From positions 1 to 26,523 of the IMG/VR virus record IMGVR_UViG_3300025000_000379: a stretch of 26,523 nucleotides of DNA, one strand, 5' to 3'. The position numbers and the translations under genes were made by a program. How positions within the stretch are numbered: the first letter of the stretch is position 1; the number at the start of each line of letters is the position of its first letter. Shown here piece after piece: positions 14,904 through 20,565 of this stretch. This DNA is from a virus. Below the pieces are notes generated by a model. The model was not told where the DNA came from. It did not search any database and was given only the letters and a program-made list of their open reading frames with translations.

Positions 14904-14948
14904 CTAGAAATAGCCTTTTTCGTGTAAACTATGCCACAGAAAAATCAT
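14904..14948 (-). CDS. Possible 14-aa leader peptide with an ideal ribosome site
   Basis: AGGAGG lies six bases before ATG at 14948, and the frame encodes MIFLWHSLHEKGYF and stops. The ribosome site overlaps the edge of one 19-bp motif copy (14964-14982). It may be a leader ORF of a leftward RNA from the origin-like region. It is too short to judge by composition, so confidence is low. Confidence 0.25.
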   Translation of the reverse strand: MIFLWHSLHEKGYF

Positions 14949-15267
14949 TTTTTACCTCCTCTCGGTCCGCGATATGATACATGCCTGTTCGCCCGACCTT
15001 CTAAAACACCACACTGTGGTATATGTTTCTCCACTGATGTCGGAGGAATAGGCAAGAATCAGCAAGATTTTTTACTCCATCGTCTCTGTGTTTGATCTCC
15101 TTCAAACGTATCATTTTGCGGACCTGATCAGCTTCAGTTTACATTTTTTCAGTAAAACACCAAAATTTTTTCAGATAAAAATCGTCTCAGATGTGGTGTG
15201 ATCCGCACTTTCCTAACTCAATTCTGCTACCTCGCCAGTGTTTGACCTCCTAGCGACAGTATAGTTT

Positions 15268-15343
15268 TGTTACTTTTTATGTATCAGAATGTTACTACAG
15301 AATGTTACTACAGATGTATATTCCTGTTACATAACTTGTAACA
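15268..15343. repeat. Phased TGTTAC array with a tandem 13-bp repeat
   Basis: TGTTAC starts at 15268, 15290, 15303 and 15325, and its reverse complement starts at 15338, so the steps are 22, 13, 22 and 13 bp. Two copies form a perfect tandem repeat of CAGAATGTTACTA (15285-15310). The last two form an inverted repeat around ATAACTT. The regular phasing suggests cooperative protein binding, for example by a replication initiator or repressor. Confidence 0.62.
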
Positions 15344-15354
15344 ATTCACTACTC

Positions 15355-15401
15355 AAAACATGCAGACTTTCGGGTTTTAGGGCCTCCGGCCTGCATGTTT
15401 T
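15355..15401. terminator. Bidirectional terminator-like hairpin at the end of the 15418-17307 block
   Basis: AAAACATGCAG (15355-15365) and CTGCATGTTTT (15391-15401) are perfect 11-bp arms around a 25-nt loop that contains a smaller GGCC stem. The A-run/T-run ends give a U-tract in either direction. It begins 17 bases past the stop of the 15418 gene, so it probably ends that leftward message and insulates the repeat region. Confidence 0.65.
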
Positions 15402-15417
15402 AGGTATCAAATTGCTA

Positions 15418-15693
15418 CTATTTGCCTTTCTCGATACCGGCAAGGTATGCCTGCATTGCATCCATCAGCCGGCTTTTTGTCGTGTACCCTGTATAAAGTA
15501 CCGTCCGCACTCCGCCGCCTTCATTGCTCATCTGTTCAAGGCAAACACCGCCATACGCCCAGCTCAGGTGGTAGCATCCAGGGTTTGCCTGATACGTGCC
15601 GTCTTTTCTGGTGTAAGCGGTTTCAGGATTGCCGGTTACTTTGTTGATCCTGGCCACAACCATTTCAAGGTCTTTTTTCGTTACTCGCTGCAT
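15418..15693 (-). CDS. Conserved-type phage protein of unknown function, 91 aa
   Basis: The ATG at 15693 follows AAGGGG; the upstream extension to 15777 overlaps the preceding gene and has no ribosome site. The pattern TKKDLEMVVARINKVTGNPETAYTR, NPGCYHLSWAYGGVCLEQM and NEGGGV, followed by SRLMDAMQAYLAGIEKG, resembles a small protein family common in phages and prophages without known function. It has an N-terminal helix, a beta-rich centre and a C-terminal helix, and no membrane span. It is the last gene of its leftward block. Confidence 0.75.
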   Translation of the reverse strand: MQRVTKKDLEMVVARINKVTGNPETAYTRKDGTYQANPGCYHLSWAYGGVCLEQMSNEGGGVRTVLYTGYTTKSRLMDAMQAYLAGIEKGK

Positions 15694-15752
15694 GATATTC
15701 CCCTTCAATTTTTGATTTTTAACACAAGGCCCGGCGAACCGGGCACGATGTA

Positions 15753-15953
15753 TTAACAGCTTGCTACTTCCAGACAATAACCGTGTTTGGATACAATAGA
15801 GAGTAGGTTTTCATACTCGCTCTCATTGAAGTATGGCCAGGATACACCATTCATTTCTATGTGAAATTGTCGCATTAACGGATAATCGGCAAGGCTTTTT
15901 GCTGCATATTGCTTCATATATTTCTTATACTCAATTTGTATAACGTTCATCAT
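15753..15953 (-). CDS. Hypothetical protein, 66 aa
   Basis: Not recognised. Two adjacent ATGs follow GAGGTGAT; the first (15953) overlaps the stop of the small ORF upstream (ATGA). The sequence is aromatic-rich and polar (IEYKKYMKQYAAKSL, then NGVSWPYFNESEYENLLSIV) with no membrane span or signal peptide. A base composition closer to A/T than the replication genes suggests it belongs with the accessory block 15418-17307. Confidence 0.6.
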   Translation of the reverse strand: MMNVIQIEYKKYMKQYAAKSLADYPLMRQFHIEMNGVSWPYFNESEYENLLSIVSKHGYCLEVASC

Positions 15954-16069
15954 ATCACCTCGAAAATGTAAAAGTGAACAACCTGCAACCGAGCCGAAAT
16001 ACTCAACCGATAATAGCCAGGTTCGGACAATAACCTGGAGAGCGCTTGCCTTATTAAGATGTGTCTCAT
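15950..16069 (-). CDS. 39-aa basic peptide coupled to the antitoxin-like gene
   Basis: The ORF starts by an ATGA overlap with the stop of the antitoxin-family gene and ends by an ATGA overlap with the next start, with GGAGAA eight bases ahead of ATG at 16069. The peptide is basic and amphipathic (MRHILIRQALSRLLSEPGYY, then several leucine/isoleucine and arginine residues) and ends hydrophobic. A 7-bp hairpin, CCAGGTT and AACCTGG (16017-16038), lies inside it. The perfect joins support translation, but the DNA could instead act as structured RNA. Its place beside an antitoxin-like gene makes it a candidate partner. Confidence 0.45.
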   Translation of the reverse strand: MRHILIRQALSRLLSEPGYYRLSISARLQVVHFYIFEVI

Positions 16070-16701
16070 ATCATTTCTCCTTCGCTGGTAAATTCATATT
16101 CGTTAGCAATGATGGATTCATCCACCTGTTCATCTGACATTATCCAATTATACTCATCTTCCAGCCTATCATATATCCAATCAGCGAAGTCTCGCATACA
16201 CTGTATAAAATCATCTTCACCAACTACAGGTAGATAGCTGTCGAATGAGTTTTCACACTCTACCTGCATACAACCTGAATGATAATAATGCCCGCTGTGA
16301 CGCATTGAACAATGAATTCGGTAGAAGTTTTTCTTCTGTAAATCTTGCAGAACTTTGACGATTCTATGCAATTCTTCATCCTTTGGATACTCAGTTTTAA
16401 TCGCCTTGAAAGCGCCTGCCTTGTATTGATATTCGCCCTTAAAACAAGCGCCGTCACCTTGAGATGAAAAACCAGAAAAGTAAATGCAGGGATCATACCT
16501 TACTTTGCCATTCATGAGTTTAACTGGCCTTGTCCTGATATCAAGGCCAAAAGTTTCCGCTATAGTCGCTACATCCTCATAGGTAAAATCAAAGGTAGAT
16601 GAATCCTGATTCTCGCAGTCTCTCCACCATTGCCGCGCCTTTTCTTTAGCATCATCTGATAACTCGTCAAATTTATAAACTACCTTTTCAATTGTTCTCA
16701 T
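16066..16701 (-). CDS. Antitoxin-of-stability-system family protein, 211 aa
   Basis: The sequence matches a family I know from enterobacterial phages and prophages, annotated as antitoxin of toxin-antitoxin stability system: VYKFDELSDDAKEKARQWW at the start, FDFTYEDVATIAETFGLDI, then IYFSGFSSQGDGACFKGEYQ (about residues 73-92), KDEELHRIV, HCSMRHSGHYYHSGCMQVE and a C-terminal ANEYEFTSEG. That label is a database convention, and the biochemical role is not established to my knowledge. No catalytic motif is obvious. The ATG at 16701 overlaps the upstream 38-residue membrane ORF (ATGA) with GAGGTGGTGAA ahead. No conventional toxin gene is adjacent, only two micro-ORFs. Confidence 0.78.
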   Translation of the reverse strand: MRTIEKVVYKFDELSDDAKEKARQWWRDCENQDSSTFDFTYEDVATIAETFGLDIRTRPVKLMNGKVRYDPCIYFSGFSSQGDGACFKGEYQYKAGAFKAIKTEYPKDEELHRIVKVLQDLQKKNFYRIHCSMRHSGHYYHSGCMQVECENSFDSYLPVVGEDDFIQCMRDFADWIYDRLEDEYNWIMSDEQVDESIIANEYEFTSEGEMI

Positions 16702-16814
16702 TTCACCACCTCAAGAGCTGATATTATTGGGTGCATAAGCACGGACACCTTGATAATTGCCAAGTGTCCGGCATAGACCAGAACGGCGACAACTATGCAG
16801 ATAAGGGCTTTCAT
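16698..16814 (-). CDS. 38-aa membrane peptide upstream of the antitoxin-like gene
   Basis: ATG at 16814 follows GAGGTGTAACT; the stop overlaps the antitoxin-like start (ATGA). Residues 1-21 (MKALICIVVAVLVYAGHLAI) form a hydrophobic span, and a second apolar stretch, VSVLMHPIISALEVV, follows a lysine. Small hydrophobic peptides of this kind include type I toxins, holin-like peptides and harmless membrane anchors. The translational coupling to an antitoxin-family gene makes a toxin role a reasonable hypothesis, nothing more. Confidence 0.6.
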   Translation of the reverse strand: MKALICIVVAVLVYAGHLAIIKVSVLMHPIISALEVVK

Positions 16815-16816
16815 AG

Positions 16817-17071
16817 TTACACCTCACTATTAACGATTATCGAGATAAGACTATCCAGCATGTAACAATATTCCAGGCCATAAACTGCACCGCTTTCCCG
16901 CTGTAACTTGCGGGCCTGTCGTATCGCCCGTTCGGTTGCATTGAACCTATTATTAATAGGCCATAAATGGCTATCGTCCTGCGCTAGGTATGCTTTATTG
17001 ATTGCGCGGATATTCGCTAGGCCGTTCTTGTCGTCCGCCTCATTTGCTATCTGCTCTGCTGTCTTTATCAT
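16817..17071 (-). CDS. Hypothetical protein, 84 aa
   Basis: Not recognised. The ATG at 17071 follows AAGGGGGAG. The protein is mostly helical and polar (AEQIANEADDKNGLANIRAINKA, then ATERAIRQARKLQRES) with a hydrophobic C-terminus (YMLDSLISIIV). It has no signal peptide. A 12-bp palindrome, CGGGATATCCCG (17087-17098), lies in the gap upstream. It is part of the accessory leftward block. Confidence 0.6.
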   Translation of the reverse strand: MIKTAEQIANEADDKNGLANIRAINKAYLAQDDSHLWPINNRFNATERAIRQARKLQRESGAVYGLEYCYMLDSLISIIVNSEV

Positions 17072-17118
17072 CTTCTCCCCCTTTGCCGGGATATCCCGCC
17101 CGGCTCGGGAGTTTGGGT

Positions 17119-17307
17119 TTACTTAAGTTCGCCTATAATCTTTATATTGAGTGCTTTGCAGGTTTCCCTTGCTTCTTTCTTTGTCCAGGACCAAGGGACT
17201 ACAACGTCATTTCCTTTTTCATCTACTATTCGCCAGCAGTTCCGCCAGTAAATCCGCTTAGCTGTTCTCATTTCATTAACATCGCGTTTAAGATATGCCT
17301 TTCTCAT
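17119..17307 (-). CDS. Hypothetical basic protein, 62 aa, first gene of the leftward block
   Basis: Not recognised. The ATG at 17307 follows GAGGAGAG; an in-frame ATG ten codons upstream lacks a ribosome site. The protein is strongly basic in the first half (MRKAYLKRDVNEMRTAKRIYWRN), continues with a short beta section (WRIVDEKGNDVVVPWSWT) and ends in a helix with KKEARETCKAL. It could bind nucleic acid, based only on charge. It is the promoter-proximal gene beside the divergent region 17308-17887. Confidence 0.62.
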   Translation of the reverse strand: MRKAYLKRDVNEMRTAKRIYWRNCWRIVDEKGNDVVVPWSWTKKEARETCKALNIKIIGELK

Positions 17308-17364
17308 AATGCTCTCCTCAAGTTGAGTTATTCTCAATCAATCTCTATAATTAATAGTATTCGA

Positions 17365-17381
17365 TGTATCGCAAAGATACA
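17365..17381. promoter_or_regulatory. Palindromic candidate operator upstream of the leftward accessory block
   Basis: TGTATC (17365-17370) and GATACA (17376-17381) are perfect arms around GCAAA. The site lies between the repeat cluster at 17390 and the start at 17307. A weak leftward promoter could overlap it: -35 TTGTAT, 17 bases, -10 TACTAT. It may bind one of the HTH regulators. Confidence 0.42.
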
Positions 17382-17389
17382 AGGGAAAA

Positions 17390-17468
17390 GTTAATCCGTT
17401 TACATTTTTATTTCGTTGCTTGGTTTACTTTGTTAATCCGTTTGCGTAGGCGAATCGGTTTACCTTTT
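17390..17468. repeat. Direct repeats GTTAATCCGTTT with GTTTAC elements
   Basis: GTTAATCCGTTT is repeated exactly at 17390-17401 and 17432-17443, 42 bp apart (four helical turns). Interleaved GTTTAC-type hexamers lie at 17399, 17423 and 17458. The cluster sits between divergent arms, in a 550-bp stretch without a convincing gene, and could be an operator array or part of an origin. Confidence 0.6.
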
Positions 17469-17547
17469 GAGGGCTGCCAGGCGGGTATGATTGCCAGCTC
17501 GCCTGGTTTGTGCAGATCAGCTAGGGGAATTTCAATTGAGGATCACA

Positions 17548-17621
17548 GGGCGCCGGGTGCGTAGGGGTAGGGGCGTCCGTGATATCGGGGAAGGGTGCCT
17601 GGGGGCAAGGGGGGCGGAGGG
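17548..17621 (+). other. Two adjacent G-quadruplex motifs in the divergent region
   Basis: On the plus strand, G-tracts at 17548, 17555, 17564 and 17570 are separated by loops of 4, 6 and 2 bases. Five further tracts at 17587, 17593, 17601, 17609 and 17619 have loops of 2, 5, 3 and 4. Both sets meet the usual four-tract rule with loops of at most seven bases. About 50 bases further right the plus strand becomes C-rich instead. Confidence 0.5.
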
Positions 17622-17673
17622 CCATGCTTCATTTCATACCTTCTGTTAGGAAAACTATCTCCAGACCCAAATC

Positions 17674-17754
17674 TCCGTAAACCCCCGTACTTACTACAAA
17701 AATCCTCCTCCCTAAAATATAACCCCCCGTTTTTACTACAAATTTCCGTAAACC
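17674..17754. repeat. C-rich direct repeats upstream of the rightward arm
   Basis: CCCCCGTACTTACTACAAA (17682-17700) recurs as CCCCCGTTTTTACTACAAA (17724-17742), again 42 bp apart. TCCGTAAACC occurs at 17674-17683 and 17745-17754, flanking the pair. The latter is a GTTTAC element on the minus strand. A minus-strand frame across this region shows the repeat as paired SKNGGL/SKYGGL segments and is not credible as a gene. No clear promoter or ribosome site for the rightward arm was found here. Confidence 0.55.
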
Positions 17755-17887
17755 AAACCACACACCCCTGAAGCCCTCAGAAATTCCCTCGAACCAACCA
17801 AGAACCCTAACACTCAGCAACTGCGTTCCGTATCATCCTGTTACTTTTCTCTTGCAATTTCTCCGCAAACACGCTACCACCTTTAAT

Positions 17888-18415
17888 ATGAACCTGACAA
17901 GCCATCACACCATGCTCGAAGACGATCTCGCCGACCTTCTTTCTGGGGACTACGAGGACCTACCACAAGCTGTGGCCATGCAGGATGGCGAGATATTCAC
18001 CGTCGCCGCCCCCACTCCTACTGTTCTCAAACGCGACACAGTCAACCGCTGGGACCCCAGGCTCATCCTCGACCTGGCCCTGGGGGTGGAAGACCTCGAC
18101 ACCGTCCTGCCCCGCTATAACCTCACTCCAGACGACTACGAGACCCTGGCCCACTCGCCGATCTTCAGGCGGGAGCTGGCTCTGACCATCCGCGACGTCC
18201 GCGAAAACGGCCTGCCGTTCAAAGCCAAGGCCCGGGTCCAGGCAGAGGCCTACCTCGAGGTCTTAGACGAGCTGGTGTACAGCGACGGGACGCCGGCCAG
18301 CACCCGGCTGGAAGCAATCAAGTCGACGGTGGCCTGGGGCGGCCTGATCCCCAAAGAGAGCAAGGAAGAAACCGGCGCCACTGGCAGTACTATCAATGTC
18401 CAGATCAATTTCTGA
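17888..18415 (+). CDS. Possible small-terminase-like protein, first gene of the rightward arm
   Basis: The 175-residue product has a helical core: RWDPRLILDLALGVEDLDTVLPRYNLTPDDYETLAHSP resembles a HTH-containing phage module, followed by FRRELALTIRDVRENGLPFKAKARVQAEAYLEVLDELV. The C-terminal motif TRLEAIKSTVAWGGLIPKESK precedes a short hydrophobic tail (INVQINF). This order is seen in phage proteins often labelled small terminase subunit or left unannotated. No large terminase follows, so the call is tentative. The start is uncertain: the ATG at 17888 has no ribosome site, and a TTG at 17852 and an ATG at 17912 are alternatives. Codon use is GC-rich. Confidence 0.62.
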   Translation: MNLTSHHTMLEDDLADLLSGDYEDLPQAVAMQDGEIFTVAAPTPTVLKRDTVNRWDPRLILDLALGVEDLDTVLPRYNLTPDDYETLAHSPIFRRELALTIRDVRENGLPFKAKARVQAEAYLEVLDELVYSDGTPASTRLEAIKSTVAWGGLIPKESKEETGATGSTINVQINF

Positions 18416-18436
18416 CCTAATATCAAGGAGTTAACA

Positions 18437-18754
18437 ATGGGCGACATCATCACCCCTCAGACCACAGCCAAGACCTCGGACGTCATCCATCTGACCCGTG
18501 GACCCTTCCCGAAGACCATCCATGCGGTCGGACCGTTCGCCGCCAACACGATCGCCGTCAATATCGTCACAGCCATGGATGCAGCAGGTGCAGCGACGGC
18601 CGTCCTGCCGCTCTACGACGCCTTCGGCGCCGCGGTGACCATCACCGCCACCTCCCAGCCGATCACCATCCCCAGCCCCATCAGGCTGCAGTTCGTCAAG
18701 ACGGAGTCGGTAGGTGCCACCATCGGCGTCGCTCTGGTTGAGCAGGAGTACTGA
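18437..18754 (+). CDS. Small beta-rich protein of unknown function, 105 aa
   Basis: Not recognised. It has an excellent AAGGAG six bases before ATG at 18437. The sequence is alanine/threonine-rich with repeated beta-strand patterns (HAVGPFAANTIAVNIVTAMD, VTITATSQPITIPSPIRLQF, VGATIGVALVEQEY), suggesting a small all-beta structural or decoration protein. It has no signal peptide and no cysteine. It sits between the terminase-like gene and the tail-esterase gene with tight spacing, which suggests a virion part, but this is inference. Confidence 0.62.
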   Translation: MGDIITPQTTAKTSDVIHLTRGPFPKTIHAVGPFAANTIAVNIVTAMDAAGAATAVLPLYDAFGAAVTITATSQPITIPSPIRLQFVKTESVGATIGVALVEQEY

Positions 18755-18755
18755 T

Positions 18756-20558
18756 ATGTCTGTCTTCTTCGACCCGTTCCACTCACTGACCAACGAGCCA
18801 TTCGGGCAGAACTTCGGCTCTGCTCTCTCCGCCGGCGGCGACGCAGGGCTCTACCCCGACACTGAGAACTTACTGGCGTGGTACCGCACCGACATCGTCG
18901 ACGGGAACCTCAAAGCCTGGCTGCCTCCGGGCACCAGCCATGTCACACAGCAGGTAAAAGGCTCTGGCTTCCTCGGCGCGGGCAGCGCCACTGTAGCTGG
19001 CCTGTTGGTCAGCGACACCATCACCTCCAGCGGGCCATCTGATCCGATATGCAGCGTGGCTGGCACGCTGACTTTTCCTGGGCCGGATTGCTGGGATATT
19101 GATGTGTTCCGGGATGGGGTGAGGTGGGCGAGTTGGAAGGGGATAAACGTCAGTAAAGATGCTGAGTTAGATGCCTCTGGTAATGGTCACCATCTCACGG
19201 CGCTGGTGACTACTACCATCACCGAGAGGCTGGACGGGACGGGCAGCAATTGGCTAAACGAGAGGGGGTATAGCCTCACCGGATTAGGTCCAGAGATGAT
19301 ACCTGCCGTCCAGGACCGGGAGATGACCTATGACTCAGGAGTCTGGGATAATGGGACCGGCACCACATGGATTATTGGCGGCGGCTTTGCGACTCACACA
19401 GGTGCAGGATCTTCGTTATACGGGATACCAATCGTCGTAGGCAAACAGTACAGATGCCGGTTCACTATACATCAGCATGGTGGCAGCTATGTAGGCATCT
19501 CAGGATCTACGATGGCGGCTGGGTATTATCCCGCAACGGTCGGTGCGTTTTCAAAAGATTTTACCGCAACCGGCGTAAAGCTGAATTTTTACTCTGATTC
19601 AGAATCAAAAATTACAGTTGAATCCCTCCGGGAAATCATCACATACAAAACACCTGCATCAGTGCGCGGGTTGCCCTCCGATATCGGACGAGTTGTATGT
19701 ATCGGGGATAGTCTCACAAATGGGTATGTCGGATACATATCGTCGCTTAACCCCTCTACCGAGTTTTATTACGCAGGCATAGGTGGGAGCACATCAACTC
19801 AGGTGGCGGCAAGATTTCAAGCCGATGTCGTGGACGCAGGGGCCACAGATTGTATCCTGCTGGTAGGGATAAATGATATTATTGCAGGGACTGCTGCGAC
19901 AGCGATAATGGCAAAAATCACAGAGTGTGCCGTGCTCTGTGTAAATAATAACATACGATTGATGGTGTCCACCCTGCCGCCATTCGGGAGTCACGCATCA
20001 TGGTCATCTGCAAAACAGACACAGTTGGAGTCGTTCAATACCCTCCTGGCTGCGTATTGTGCGGCAAATGGGCACACTCTCGCAGATCTCTACGCTACAT
20101 GGAAAGATCCGAGCACAGTGGCATTGCTGGTGTATTATGAAACTGCTGATCATCTACATCCTAACGTAATTGGGTCGAAGGCGCAGGCCGATCTATTCAG
20201 TAGTCTATTGCCGACTACATACTCTGCTGGGGATGCTTACAGTGAGCCGTTGTTAATCCCCGGCCCCCTCGGCATAGACGGCCCAATAACCGGCACCACC
20301 ATAACCGCCCCACTCGGCCCGAAGTTCCAGGCCATCGACACCTTCACGAACGGCGCAGCGGTAGACCTCGCCACCCTCGTACCGACAACACAGGTGCGGA
20401 CTGGACCACGGGGGACGCTGGTCTATCGCACTGCGCTGGATGCTGCCGGGATTATCCGAGCTGATCGGGTGGTGGGGTATGTCGCGCCTGAAGAAGTTGA
20501 TTTACTATTTATAAACGAAGATCAAGCGACAATAAATGACGACCCACTAACATTCTGA
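18756..20558 (+). CDS. Tail protein with SGNH/GDSL esterase domain
   Basis: A 600-residue protein with AGGAG eight bases before ATG at 18756. The N-terminal 130 residues (DTENLLAWYRTDIVDGNLKAW) and C-terminal 100 residues look like structural attachment parts. A beta-rich, possibly carbohydrate-binding section spans about 190-300. The SGNH hydrolase domain covers about 310-485: GDSLTNG (317-323, Ser319), AGIGGS (about 340-345), VGIND (370-374, Asn373) and DHLHPN (465-470, Asp465 and His468). Such domains remove acyl or acetyl groups from surface sugars and help phage adsorption. It has no signal peptide, unlike the genes after it. The esterase-encoding middle is visibly less GC-rich than both ends, which suggests domain exchange. 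Confidence 0.85.
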   Translation: MSVFFDPFHSLTNEPFGQNFGSALSAGGDAGLYPDTENLLAWYRTDIVDGNLKAWLPPGTSHVTQQVKGSGFLGAGSATVAGLLVSDTITSSGPSDPICSVAGTLTFPGPDCWDIDVFRDGVRWASWKGINVSKDAELDASGNGHHLTALVTTTITERLDGTGSNWLNERGYSLTGLGPEMIPAVQDREMTYDSGVWDNGTGTTWIIGGGFATHTGAGSSLYGIPIVVGKQYRCRFTIHQHGGSYVGISGSTMAAGYYPATVGAFSKDFTATGVKLNFYSDSESKITVESLREIITYKTPASVRGLPSDIGRVVCIGDSLTNGYVGYISSLNPSTEFYYAGIGGSTSTQVAARFQADVVDAGATDCILLVGINDIIAGTAATAIMAKITECAVLCVNNNIRLMVSTLPPFGSHASWSSAKQTQLESFNTLLAAYCAANGHTLADLYATWKDPSTVALLVYYETADHLHPNVIGSKAQADLFSSLLPTTYSAGDAYSEPLLIPGPLGIDGPITGTTITAPLGPKFQAIDTFTNGAAVDLATLVPTTQVRTGPRGTLVYRTALDAAGIIRADRVVGYVAPEEVDLLFINEDQATINDDPLTF

Positions 20559-20565
20559 GGACTCT

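Larger units (their letters stand above)
14695..15124. repeat. Four copies of a 16-19 bp motif in two inverted pairs; candidate replication origin or regulatory iterons
   Basis: The motif GGTCCGCGATATGATACAT occurs at 14964-14982 on the plus strand and as an exact 19-bp reverse copy at 14748-14766. Diverged copies are at 14695-14713 (plus, 16/19 matches) and 15109-15124 (reverse, 14/16 matches). They form two facing pairs, 14695/14748 and 14964/15109. The first pair could fold into a hairpin extended by TTTGG/CCAAA. The stretch 14590-15417 has no convincing gene other than a possible 14-residue leader ORF, and contains a long A/T tract between the two pairs. The arrangement fits an origin of replication or a looping operator. 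Confidence 0.72.

Noticed and set aside
15268-15343. Possible CRISPR-like array
   Set aside because: Repeats are only 6-13 bp with spacers too short and no cas genes nearby; a protein-binding array fits better.
15289-15756. 155-codon plus-strand frame
   Set aside because: It is antisense to the 15418-15693 gene, runs through the terminator hairpin and repeat array, and has no ribosome site.
17087-17098. Perfect 12-bp palindrome CGGGATATCCCG
   Set aside because: Short, isolated and partly explained by GC-rich composition; no second copy was found in the window, so it is not claimed as an operator.
17543-17761. 72-codon minus-strand frame with repeated SKxGGL segments and a proline-rich end (the last 29 codons from 17632 have a weak AGAAGG site)
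   Set aside because: The repeats follow the DNA direct repeats and the prolines follow the C-tracts of the G-quadruplex motif; no domain or strong ribosome site is present.
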